A DNA stretch of 64,000 bases from assembly GCA_963781195.1 (NCBI GenBank), contig CAWAEZ010000008.1, positions 124,001-188,000 on the forward strand. Direction: 5' to 3'. Below are positions 52,509 to 60,819 of the stretch, in pieces. The notes under the pieces are model-generated. The model did not search any database. It was not told where the DNA came from and saw only the letters and a list, made by a program, of their open reading frames with translations. Every line of letters begins with the position of its first letter. The first letter of the stretch is position 1. The translations under genes and the position numbers were made by a program. The stretch comes from JAJPKK01 sp963781195 (GTDB taxonomy: Bacteria > Pseudomonadota > Alphaproteobacteria > Rhizobiales > Xanthobacteraceae).

Positions 52509-52568
52509 GATATTGCCGGACGCGATAATGCCGACTCCGATAATGCCGGCCGTGATATCGCCGGACAT
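52509..52568. repeat. 15-bp tandem repeat (4 units) upstream of galE and waaC
   Basis: Units GATATTGCCGGACGC, GATAATGCCGACTCC, GATAATGCCGGCCGT and GATATCGCCGGACAT lie in the divergent 240-base spacer between galE and the heptosyltransferase gene, with a decayed fifth copy after. Confidence 0.88.
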
Positions 52569-52681
52569 GACAAAACGCCGAGGGGCAGCTATGAGCCGCG
52601 TCGGCCGGTGCCGCGACGGTACGGCCGTCCTAATAAAGCACAGAACAGTTTCAATGTGTTAGCGGATTCGCCCACGCCACC

Positions 52682-53641
52682 ATGACGGACATTTTGTTCA
52701 TCAAGACCTCCTCTCTCGGGGATGTCGTCCATCACATGCCGGCGGTGTCCGACGCCCGGCGCCGCCTCCCCGGAGCGCGGCTGACCTGGGTGGTGGAAGA
52801 GCCCTATGTGCCGCTCGCACGGCTTCACCCGGGCGTCGACGCCGTGATCCCGGTGGCCTCGCGGCGCTGGCGCGGCCAGTTGCACCGGCCGGAGACCTGG
52901 TCCGAGATGGCAAGCTTCCGGCGCAGCGTCCGCGAGCGGCGCTACGACGCGATCGTCGATAGCCAGGGCCTCGTCCGCACCGCCCTGATCGCCCGGGCGG
53001 CGCGCGGGCTCCGTCACGGCTACGACACCGCGAGCATCCGCGAGCCGCTGGCCTCGCTGCTTTACGATGTCCGCCACGCCGTGGAGTGGCGCTGCCATGC
53101 GATTCCCCGCAACCGGATCCTGACCGGGCGCGCGCTGGGCTACGAGCCGCAGCCGGAAATCGACTTCGGTCTCGATCGCGCGGCGATCGCGGGCAGGGCG
53201 CGCAAGCCCTACGCCGTGCTCCTTCACGGGACCGCGCGCGCCGACAAGGCGTGGTCGCAGACGCATTGGCTCACCGTGGCGCGCGCCCTCGTCGCCCAGG
53301 GCGTCGACGTGGTGCTGCCATGGGGGACCGCCGCGGAGCGGCGGCGCAGCGACGAAATGACCGCTGCCCTGGGCTGCGGGGAGGTGCCGGAACGAAAGCC
53401 GCTCGATCAGGTCGCCGCGCTGATCGCCGGTGCCGCGGTGGTCATCGGAGTCGACACCGGGCTGCTTCACGTGGCGGCCGCGCTCGGCGTTCCGCTGGTG
53501 GCGATTTTCATCGGCAGCGAGCCGGGCCTCACCGGGCCCCTGGGGGCGGGCAAGATCGCCGTGGTCGGTGGCAAGGGCGCGACGCCCGACGCAAGTGAAG
53601 TGTTGCGCGCGCTCGATCGCGTGACCGGGGAGGCGCGGTGA
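52682..53641 (+). CDS. waaC: LPS heptosyltransferase I (glycosyltransferase family 9)
   Basis: This 319-residue family-9 glycosyltransferase adds the first heptose of the LPS inner core to Kdo, using ADP-heptose at the cytoplasmic membrane face. The WaaC-type N-terminus ILFIKTSSLGDVVHHMPAVSDARR and the sugar-nucleotide site GTARADKAWS, GVDTGLLHVAAALGVPLVAIF and SEPGLTGPLG are clear. Its stop overlaps the next start as GTGA. The other heptose genes are 4-10 kb away in this window. Confidence 0.93.
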   Translation: MTDILFIKTSSLGDVVHHMPAVSDARRRLPGARLTWVVEEPYVPLARLHPGVDAVIPVASRRWRGQLHRPETWSEMASFRRSVRERRYDAIVDSQGLVRTALIARAARGLRHGYDTASIREPLASLLYDVRHAVEWRCHAIPRNRILTGRALGYEPQPEIDFGLDRAAIAGRARKPYAVLLHGTARADKAWSQTHWLTVARALVAQGVDVVLPWGTAAERRRSDEMTAALGCGEVPERKPLDQVAALIAGAAVVIGVDTGLLHVAAALGVPLVAIFIGSEPGLTGPLGAGKIAVVGGKGATPDASEVLRALDRVTGEAR

Positions 53642-55017
53642 TCGGGCTGCTGCGTCGCTTCGATGTCCGGGTCCAGATCGCGCTCCTCGCGTTGCTCGCC
53701 GCCTATTTCATGGTGTGGCCGGTCTGGCGCGCGGGCTTTCCGATCGAAATCGCGCAGAACGAAGGATGGAACGCCTATCACGCCGACGCGGCGATGGGGT
53801 CGGCTGCCCTCTATCCGCCGACCGACACCCTGATCGTCAACAACTATCCGCCGCTGTCCTTCTACGTGGTCGGGACCCTCGCCAAGATCACGGGCGTCGA
53901 TGCGCTCTATGTCGGTCGCATCATGTCGCTCCTCGCCGTCGTCGCGCTCGGCGCACTGATCGCCAAGGTGATCGCAGAGCTCGGCGGCGGCAAGGCCGGA
54001 GCCGCCGTCGGCGGATTGTGGTTCGTCGCGGTGATGGCGCGCTCGTTCACGCGCTTCGTCGGCATGAACGATCCCCAACTCGTCGGCCATGCCTTGATGG
54101 TGGCGGCGCTCGCCTGGTTCCTCGCCCGCGACAGCCGCAAGGAATCCGCGGTGCCGCCGTTCGTCGCCATGGCCGCGATCGGCTTCTACAAGCACAACAT
54201 CGTCGCGGTGCCGGTGACGGCCTTCCTATGGCTGGCGATCCAGGATTGGCGGCGTGCGGTGCGGCCGGCCATCGCCGGGATCGCGACCGCGGCGGCAGGC
54301 CTGCTGATCTGCCGGCTCGTCTATGGCGAGGTGTTCTTCGCCAACCTCTTCACGGCGCGGCCCTCGCATCTGCTGCGCGCCCTCTACGGGCTGGGGCGGC
54401 TGCAGTGGGTGCTGCCGGCGCTGCTGCTGTGGGCGATCTGGATCGCCGCCGAGCCGAAGAGCCGGGCGGCGCGGTTCACCATGATCCATATCGGCGTGTC
54501 GTTCGTCCTCTTCGTCCTGCAATGGAGCGGCGAGGCGATCCTCGACAACGCCCAGTTCGACCTCGTCATCGCGACGGCGATCGGTATCGGCCTCGCCTTC
54601 GACCGCGCCGGAGCGACGATGTTCGGCCATCGCTATGGCGAGACGGCGGCGCGCGCGGTCATCATGCTGGTGCTGGTGGCGCGGCTTCTCGCGACGCTGC
54701 GGATCGAGCCGGCGCTGGTGCTTTTCGATCCTTCGTATCGTGCCGAATACTACGCGAATGCCGCGGCGGTCCGCGAGGAGGCAGCCCGCATCGCCACGAT
54801 TCCGGGGCCGGTGGCGTGCGATTTCAAGGTGGTCTGCCGGCTCGCCGGAAAGCCGTTCTCCTATGACGATTTTCGTGCCGAGATGCTGGTGGCGAGCGGC
54901 GCCTCGGGCGGCCTCGACGAGCAGGGGCTGGTTCGCGCCCACGGCTTGACCCGCGTCCGCAATGACGACCGCGGCGGGATCGCGGTGCTGTTCCGCTCGC
55001 TTGCGGGACGGCCGTGA
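53638..55017 (+). CDS. multi-pass membrane protein, GT-C-like glycosyltransferase candidate
   Basis: This 459-residue inner-membrane protein has about 10-12 predicted helices. After the first helix comes FPIEIAQNEGWNAYHADAAMGSAALYPPTDTL, resembling the acidic loop (DE or EXD-like) of GT-C enzymes that use polyprenyl-linked sugars. NNYPPLSFYVVG is similar to other mannosyl/arabinosyl transferases of the group. The GTG start overlaps the waaC stop by four bases, so the two are translationally coupled. A role in decorating LPS is inferred from position only. Confidence 0.8.
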   Translation: MIGLLRRFDVRVQIALLALLAAYFMVWPVWRAGFPIEIAQNEGWNAYHADAAMGSAALYPPTDTLIVNNYPPLSFYVVGTLAKITGVDALYVGRIMSLLAVVALGALIAKVIAELGGGKAGAAVGGLWFVAVMARSFTRFVGMNDPQLVGHALMVAALAWFLARDSRKESAVPPFVAMAAIGFYKHNIVAVPVTAFLWLAIQDWRRAVRPAIAGIATAAAGLLICRLVYGEVFFANLFTARPSHLLRALYGLGRLQWVLPALLLWAIWIAAEPKSRAARFTMIHIGVSFVLFVLQWSGEAILDNAQFDLVIATAIGIGLAFDRAGATMFGHRYGETAARAVIMLVLVARLLATLRIEPALVLFDPSYRAEYYANAAAVREEAARIATIPGPVACDFKVVCRLAGKPFSYDDFRAEMLVASGASGGLDEQGLVRAHGLTRVRNDDRGGIAVLFRSLAGRP

Positions 55018-55172
55018 CGCGCCGCGGCGAACGGTCGCGCTGTACGCCAAAAAGCTGTCGAATGCCGATGGATTGCCGCTCGATTGCGTGCCAATCTGCG
55101 GCCCGCGCGCCCTGAAACAAATCCCGCGAAGAGGCGGGTCGGGGAGCCACGGGAGAAACAGAGGAGCCCGAC

Positions 55173-57320
55173 ATGCAGTCCAGACGAATTCTCTTGAGCA
55201 CCGTTGCCGCCATCGGCTTGGCCGCGTGGTTCGCACCGGCGCCGGCGAGCGCACAGGCGGTCGCGATCGACAATGACGACATCGGCGGCGTCGTGACCGG
55301 ACCAAAAGGTCCGGAGGCCGGCGTATGGGTCATCGCCGAGACCAACGATCTCCCGACGCGGTTCACCCGCAGCGTCGTGACCGACGACCAGGGCCGCTAC
55401 GTGGTGCCGGACCTGCCGAAGGGCAAGTACAAGGTCTGGGTGCGCGGCTATGGCCTCGTCGATTCGCCGAAGGTCGATTCCGAGCCCGGCAAGGAGCTCA
55501 ATCTCACCGCGGTGCCGGCGCCCAACGACGCGGCGGCGGCGCAGTACTATCCGGCGATCTACTGGTATTCGATGCTGAAGATTCCGGAAGCGGACCAGTT
55601 CGGCGGAAAGAGCGACATTCCGGCGAACGTGAAGCAGTTCGACTGGCTCAACCTGATGAAGAACAACGGTTGCGTCGGCTGCCATCAACTCGGCCAGGCG
55701 TCGACCCGCACGATCCCAAAGGCGTTCGGCGACTTCAAGACCGGCGAGGACGCCTGGATCCGCCGCACCCAGTCCGGGCAGGCGGGCGAGCTGATGGTGA
55801 ACATTCTGGCCGGCCAGCTCGGCGGCGCCGCCTACAAGTATTTCGGCGACTGGACCGACCGCGTCGCCAAGGGCGAGTTGCCGTTTGCGAAGCCCGACCG
55901 GCCCTCCGGCGTCGAGCGCAATGTCGTCGTCACCACCTGGGACTGGTCCGACGAGAAGCACTATCTCCATGACCTTTCGGTCTCGGACAAGCGCAACCCG
56001 ACGGTGAACGGCTATGGCCCGGTGTTCGGTCAGCCGGAATACTCGACCGATCGCATTCCGATCCTCAATCCGGTCGCCAACAGCGTCGAGATCTTCAAGG
56101 CGCCGGTGCGCGACGCCAACATGCCGGAGATGCTCGGACCGGGCCATGCGGCGATGCTCAAGCCGCTGCAGCCTTCGGCCTATTGGGGCGACGAGCAGAT
56201 CTGGGACACCCACATCAACAACCACAACTCGATGATCGACGGGAAGGGGCGGATGTGGCTCGCCGCCTCGGTGCGCGACATTCACAACCCGGCGTTCTGC
56301 CAGAAGGGATCGGATCATCCGGCGGCGCAGATGTTCCCGCTGGCCGAAAGCCATCGGCAGCTCGCCATGCTCGATCCCAAGACGATGAAGTACACCTTCA
56401 TCGACACCTGCTTCACGACCCATCACCTGAACTTCGCCAAGGACGCGAACGACACGGTGTGGGCGTCGAGCGGCGGCGGCAGCGGGGCGGTCGGGTGGTT
56501 CAACACCAAGCTGTTCGACGAGACCGGCGATGCCCAGAAGGCGCAGGGCTGGACGCCGCTCATCCTCGACACCAACGGCAACGGCAAGCGTGACGAAGGT
56601 TACGCGCAGCCGAACCAGCCGGTCGATCCGACCAAGGACAAGCGGATCGGGCAGGTGTTCTACGCGGTGATGGTGAGCCCGGCGGACGGGTCGGTGTGGG
56701 GCACGTTGCGCTCGAGCCCAGGCTCGATCGTGCGCGTCGATCCGGGTCCCGATCCCGTCCACACGGCGCTTTCCGAAATCTACAACGTCCCGATGCCGGG
56801 CTTCGGCCCGCGCGGCGCGGACATCGACAGCAAGGGCGTCGTCTGGGTGTCGCTCGCCAGCGGCCATATCGGAAGCTTCGATCGGCGCAAGTGCAAGGGG
56901 CCGCTCAACGGCCCGACCGCAACCGGCAACCACTGCCCGGAGGGCTGGTCGTTCTACCAGTATCCGGGTCCGGGCTTCCGCGGCATCGGCGAGAACAGTG
57001 CGGAGTCGAGCTACTACTCGTGGGTCGACCAGCACAACACCTTCGGTCTCGGCGAGGACGTGCCGGTGTCGACGGGCAACCTCAATGACGGCCTGGTCGC
57101 CCTCAAGGACGGCAAGATGGTCACCCTCAAGGTGCCGTACCCGACCGGCTTCTACGCCAAGGGTCTCGACGGCCGCATCGACGATCCCAACGCCGGCTGG
57201 AAAGGCCGGGGCTTGTGGACCTCGAGCGGGGACCGCGTGCCGTGGCTGCAGGAAGGCGGCAAGGGCATGAAGCCGATGGCGGTGCACTTCCAGCTGCGCC
57301 CCGATCCGCTCGCCCACTGA
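55173..57320 (+). CDS. exported chimeric protein: carboxypeptidase-regulatory-like domain, heme c site and propeller
   Basis: This 715-residue periplasmic protein has a signal peptide (to APASAQA), a beta-sandwich domain of the carboxypeptidase regulatory type at residues 38-110 (GVVTGPKGPEAGVWVIAET, VTDDQGRYVVPDLPKGKYKVWVRGYG), then one CVGCH heme-attachment site near residue 168. A large propeller-like region of repeated short strands follows, similar to virginiamycin-B-lyase/NHL proteins (FGPRGADIDSKGVVWVSLASGHIGSFDR). It is not a recognised pathway enzyme. I recall similar proteins from soil alphaproteobacteria, perhaps acting on aromatic or steroid alcohols; that is only a guess. A strong terminator follows. 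Confidence 0.82.
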   Translation: MQSRRILLSTVAAIGLAAWFAPAPASAQAVAIDNDDIGGVVTGPKGPEAGVWVIAETNDLPTRFTRSVVTDDQGRYVVPDLPKGKYKVWVRGYGLVDSPKVDSEPGKELNLTAVPAPNDAAAAQYYPAIYWYSMLKIPEADQFGGKSDIPANVKQFDWLNLMKNNGCVGCHQLGQASTRTIPKAFGDFKTGEDAWIRRTQSGQAGELMVNILAGQLGGAAYKYFGDWTDRVAKGELPFAKPDRPSGVERNVVVTTWDWSDEKHYLHDLSVSDKRNPTVNGYGPVFGQPEYSTDRIPILNPVANSVEIFKAPVRDANMPEMLGPGHAAMLKPLQPSAYWGDEQIWDTHINNHNSMIDGKGRMWLAASVRDIHNPAFCQKGSDHPAAQMFPLAESHRQLAMLDPKTMKYTFIDTCFTTHHLNFAKDANDTVWASSGGGSGAVGWFNTKLFDETGDAQKAQGWTPLILDTNGNGKRDEGYAQPNQPVDPTKDKRIGQVFYAVMVSPADGSVWGTLRSSPGSIVRVDPGPDPVHTALSEIYNVPMPGFGPRGADIDSKGVVWVSLASGHIGSFDRRKCKGPLNGPTATGNHCPEGWSFYQYPGPGFRGIGENSAESSYYSWVDQHNTFGLGEDVPVSTGNLNDGLVALKDGKMVTLKVPYPTGFYAKGLDGRIDDPNAGWKGRGLWTSSGDRVPWLQEGGKGMKPMAVHFQLRPDPLAH

Positions 57321-57351
57321 GCGGGCGGAAGCGGCTTCTGAGCAAAATCGT

Positions 57352-57380
57352 CCCGCCCGGCGCTGCCGGGCGGGATTTTT
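57352..57380. terminator. bidirectional-type intrinsic terminator
   Basis: Ten-base arms CCCGCCCGGC and GCCGGGCGGG around GCT are followed by ATTTTT. It ends the gene at 55173. On the other strand AAAATCG precedes the stem, so it may also serve gmhA. Confidence 0.9.
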
Positions 57381-57407
57381 CGTGTCGGCGGTGCCGAATT
57401 TCGCTGG

Positions 57408-58004
57408 CTACGGCTTGAACAGATTGCGCTCCACGATCTCGCAGATCGCGTGGGCGGCGGTGATGTGGATCTGCTGGATCAGCGGCGTGTCGTCGCTCGG
57501 CGCCGCCAGCAGGTGATCGCACAGCGGCCGCATCACCGCGGCGCCCGGCGCGGTGCCGGTGAAGCCCACGGTGACGACGCCTTGCGCCCGCGCGGCCTCG
57601 AGCGCCGCAATCACGTTGGGCGACTTGCCCGAGGTCGAGATGGCGATGAACACGTCGCCCTGCCGTCCGAGGCCGCGGACCTGCCGCTCGAACACGAGGT
57701 CGTAGCCGTAGTCGTTGCCGACCGCGGTGAGCACCGAGCTGTCCGTGGTCAGCGCCACCGCCGGCAGCGGATTGCGGTCGAACCGCAACCGCGACAGGAA
57801 CTCCCCGGCGATGTGCTGGGCGTCGGCGGCGCTTCCGCCATTACCGGCGAGCAAGAGCTTGCCGCCCGCGCGCAACGACCGTTCGCAGGCCGCGGCGATC
57901 GCGAGCACCTCGCCCATGAAGGCGGCATCGCCCATGGCGCGCTCCAGCGCTTCGAGCGAGCGGCGGAAGTGGACGGCGGCGATGTCGTCGACGGGATTGA
58001 GCAT
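57408..58004 (-). CDS. gmhA: phosphoheptose isomerase
   Basis: This 198-residue SIS-domain isomerase turns sedoheptulose 7-phosphate into D-glycero-D-manno-heptose 7-phosphate, the first step of ADP-heptose synthesis. The sugar-phosphate loops are LLAGNGGSAADAQHIAGEFLSR and AISTSGKSPNVIAALEAAR. A C-terminal His, HITAAHAICEIVE, is catalytic in the family. The length is normal. It lies downstream of an unknown gene coupled to waaF, on the same strand. Confidence 0.97.
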   Translation of the reverse strand: MLNPVDDIAAVHFRRSLEALERAMGDAAFMGEVLAIAAACERSLRAGGKLLLAGNGGSAADAQHIAGEFLSRLRFDRNPLPAVALTTDSSVLTAVGNDYGYDLVFERQVRGLGRQGDVFIAISTSGKSPNVIAALEAARAQGVVTVGFTGTAPGAAVMRPLCDHLLAAPSDDTPLIQQIHITAAHAICEIVERNLFKP

Positions 58005-58031
58005 GAGCTTGTTGTACCTTCTTCGCAGTGT

Positions 58032-58448
58032 CTAAACAGCGCGAAGGATCTCCCTGCTTCGTTCGATTGCGGCTTCGGCTACCGATTTATACGGATCCGT
58101 GATTGCCAAGCGGAAGAGCTGCGTCCAGTTCGAGTCACGCGGCGAGAGGATAGGACTCGCCAGTATACGTGCAAAGGCCTTTGCCGCGGCTACAAGCTGA
58201 GCTTTGGTGATATTGAATTGGCGTGCAAATTCAATTTGCAGCGCCGGCTTTACCTCGCGGAAAAACGACGACACGTGGCCCGGCTTCGTCTTGGCGCGGG
58301 AGTGATCGAGGAGGCAGTCCACCAGCCCCTGCACGTGGAGTTCTTCCCTGTAGGGCGCATTCACGGTCGACAGAACGAGTGCAGGGGCCATCAAGTCACC
58401 GCCTCGCTTCAATTTATGTCGCTCCGACTTTAAATCAATTGCGCTCAT
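58032..58448 (-). CDS. unknown small protein coupled to waaF
   Basis: This 138-residue protein has no family I recognise. It begins MSAIDLKSERHKLKRGGDLMAPALVLSTVNAPYREELHV and contains CLLDHSRAKTKPGHVSSFFREVKPALQIEF and the helical end LAITDPYKSVAEAAIERSREILRAV. It has no signal or membrane segment. Its start overlaps the waaF stop (ATGA), so it is translated with waaF, yet its DNA is visibly less GC-rich than both neighbours, which suggests acquisition. The length and charge would suit a small soluble regulatory or nucleic-acid-associated protein; this is a guess. A later ATG (MAPALVLS) is an alternative start. Confidence 0.72.
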   Translation of the reverse strand: MSAIDLKSERHKLKRGGDLMAPALVLSTVNAPYREELHVQGLVDCLLDHSRAKTKPGHVSSFFREVKPALQIEFARQFNITKAQLVAAAKAFARILASPILSPRDSNWTQLFRLAITDPYKSVAEAAIERSREILRAV

Positions 58449-59524
58449 ATTCGGTCGGGCCCCGCTGCAACGGCCGCCAGCACCGCCGCGGTCACCTGCT
58501 CGGCCGGAATGTCCTTCATGCAGCGGTGATGGCCGAACCGGCAGGTCGGCTTGTGGCACGGCCGGCACGGTACCTCGGTCTTGGGCTCGATGACGGCGGC
58601 GAGCGGGTTGAGGGGGGCCCAGTGCCAGGGGCTGGTCGGTCCGAAAATCCCGATCGACGGCGTTCCGAGCGCCGCTGCCACATGAAGCAACCCGGAATCG
58701 TTGGAGACCGCGACATCGGCCGCCGCCAGCGCCAGGATCGCGTTGCGCAGGTCGGCGCCGGTGAGGTCGCGGCCTTGCGCCGGTGCACCGGCGATGATCT
58801 CGGCGGCGAGCGACTTCTCCTGCGGGCCGCCGATCACCCAGATCGCATAGCCGCGCTCGGCGAGCGCCGCGGCGAGCGCGGCATAAGACCCTGCCGGCCA
58901 GCGCTTCGAGGGGCCGACCGCACCGGGCGCGACCACCGCCACCGGGCGCGTCCGGGCCAATCCCATGCGCTCCCGCCACTGCGACACCTCGGCGGGGGCC
59001 GCAACGAGCTGCGGATGCGGCCACTCGGCCGGGAGAGTCGCCCCCTTCGGCAGCGCCAGCGCGGCACAGCGGTCGACCATCCGCGGCAACGCCTTCTCGC
59101 CCGCTCGGATATCGTTGAGCACGCCGATTCGCATTTCGCCGAGAAACCCGGTCCGGACCGGGATGCCGGCGAGCGCCGGGGCGAGCGCCGATTTCCAGGT
59201 CCGCGGCATGATCAGGGCGTCGCCATAGCCCTCGTTACGCAGGCGTCCGGCAAGCGCGCGATGGAGCGACCACGCCAGGCGCTTGCGCGGCAGGTCGAAC
59301 ACGATCCCCTTGCGCACGCCCGGCATGTAATCGAGCAGCGGCGCCACCATCGCGGTGGTCAGCACGTCGACCGGTCGGTCGGGGAAACGCGCATTGAGCA
59401 GGCGGACCACACTGTGGCAGCGCACGAAATCGCCGATCCACATGTAGGGCACGATGAGGATCGGGGCGCCGCCGGCGGGGCCGCCGCTGCGCTGGGCGCC
59501 GGATCGATTGTCTATGTTGGTCAA
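58445..59524 (-). CDS. waaF: LPS heptosyltransferase II (glycosyltransferase family 9)
   Basis: This 359-residue family-9 glycosyltransferase adds the second inner-core heptose. It shows PYMWIGDFVRCHSVVRLLNARFP, then VAPGAVGPSKRWPAGSYAALA and VSNDSGLLHVAAALGTPSIGIFGPTSPWHWAPL. The C-terminal Cys/His cluster (VPCRPCHKPTCRFGHHRCMKDI) is typical of WaaF. Its N-terminus carries about 18 extra residues. It is divergent from hldD and translationally coupled to the unknown gene after it. Confidence 0.94.
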   Translation of the reverse strand: MTNIDNRSGAQRSGGPAGGAPILIVPYMWIGDFVRCHSVVRLLNARFPDRPVDVLTTAMVAPLLDYMPGVRKGIVFDLPRKRLAWSLHRALAGRLRNEGYGDALIMPRTWKSALAPALAGIPVRTGFLGEMRIGVLNDIRAGEKALPRMVDRCAALALPKGATLPAEWPHPQLVAAPAEVSQWRERMGLARTRPVAVVAPGAVGPSKRWPAGSYAALAAALAERGYAIWVIGGPQEKSLAAEIIAGAPAQGRDLTGADLRNAILALAAADVAVSNDSGLLHVAAALGTPSIGIFGPTSPWHWAPLNPLAAVIEPKTEVPCRPCHKPTCRFGHHRCMKDIPAEQVTAAVLAAVAAGPDRI

Positions 59525-59838
59525 TGGATTAGGCCGTCACCCCAGAGTGTGCCACACCCCTCTGCGATCTCCTTATAGACCGCCGGCGGCGGCGGCGTCG
59601 ACCCGTGCCGCCGCCGTGTTGCGAGGGCCGGGCGGCTGGCGCATGATCCCGGCCGAACGTCCGCCGCCGCGGGCAGGATCGCGCTAAAAACGAAGACTTG
59701 CAAAGCGCCGCCGGATTGGGTCTGAAACCGGACAGCGGCGGCAGGACGCCGGTGCCGTTCGTAGCCGGAGCTTGCGGTGCCGGGTTCGGGCGTTTCCAGC
59801 GCGCCGAGCCTTTTCTGGTGCGAGTGTTGGGGTAGGGC
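59525..59838. other. divergent waaF-hldD intergenic region
   Basis: This 314-base GC-rich spacer must hold promoters for both directions of the heptose locus. No clear -35/-10 pair, repeat or RNA was identified. Confidence 0.4.
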
Positions 59839-60819
59839 ATGTTCCTCGTCACCGGCGGCGCCGGCTTCATCGGATCGAACCTCGTCGCGCGCCTCAACGA
59901 GGCCGGCCATGGTGACGTGGCGGTGTGCGATTTCCTCGGCGCCGAGGGCAAGTGGCGCAACCTGCAGAAGCGCCGCCTCGCCGATTTCGTCGCCCCGGCC
60001 GACCTCCCGCGCTGGCTCTCCGGCCGCAAGCTCGACGCCATCTTCCACATGGGGGCGATCTCGGAAACCACCGCGACCGACGGCGACCTCGTCATCGACA
60101 CCAACTTCCGGCTGCCGCTGATGTTGCTCGACTGGTGCGCCGCGTCGCACACCCCGCTCATCTACGCGTCCTCGGCGGCGACCTATGGCGACGGTGAGGC
60201 CGGCTTTGCCGACGACAACTCGCTCGAGGCGCTCGCCACGCTCAAGCCGATGAACCTCTACGGCTGGAGCAAGCACCAGTTCGACCTCGCCGTGATCGAA
60301 CGGCTGCGCAGCGGCGCGAGCCTCCCTCCGCAATGGGCCGGCCTGAAATTCTTCAACGTGTTCGGGCCCAACGAGTATCACAAGGGCGAGATGATGAGCC
60401 TCGTCGCCAAGCGCTTCGCCGACGCCAAGGCTGGCGCCCCCGTGCGCCTCTTCAAGTCGCACCGCGAGGGCATCGCGGACGGCGAGCAGCGGCGGGATTT
60501 CGTCTACGTGGACGATACCATCGCCGTGATGATGTGGCTCCTCGAGCATCCCCGGGTCAGCGGCATCTTCAACGTCGGCACCGGCGTCGCCGCGAGCTTC
60601 AAGGAGATGATCACGGCCCTGTTCTCAGCGCTCGGCCGTGCCCCGGCGATCGAATACGTCGACATGCCGCCGGCAATCCGCAGCAGCTACCAGTACTTCA
60701 CGAAGGCGAGCGTCGACCACCTGCGCCAGGCCGGCTATGCAAAGCCGTTCACCCCGATCGATGCGGCGGTGAAGACCTACGTGACCCGCTATCTCGATCG
60801 CGAGGACCGGTACCGCTGA
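59839..60819 (+). CDS. hldD: ADP-L-glycero-D-manno-heptose 6-epimerase
   Basis: This 326-residue epimerase of the extended SDR family inverts C6 of ADP-heptose, giving the form used by the heptosyltransferases. Visible: VTGGAGFIGSNLVARLNEAG, FHMGAISETTATDGDLVIDTN, YASSAATYGDG and YGWSKHQFD (Tyr-x-x-x-Lys). NVFGPNEYHKGEMMSLVAKRF is diagnostic of HldD. Its stop and the next start share a base (TGATG), so hldD and hldE are coupled. Confidence 0.97.
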   Translation: MFLVTGGAGFIGSNLVARLNEAGHGDVAVCDFLGAEGKWRNLQKRRLADFVAPADLPRWLSGRKLDAIFHMGAISETTATDGDLVIDTNFRLPLMLLDWCAASHTPLIYASSAATYGDGEAGFADDNSLEALATLKPMNLYGWSKHQFDLAVIERLRSGASLPPQWAGLKFFNVFGPNEYHKGEMMSLVAKRFADAKAGAPVRLFKSHREGIADGEQRRDFVYVDDTIAVMMWLLEHPRVSGIFNVGTGVAASFKEMITALFSALGRAPAIEYVDMPPAIRSSYQYFTKASVDHLRQAGYAKPFTPIDAAVKTYVTRYLDREDRYR

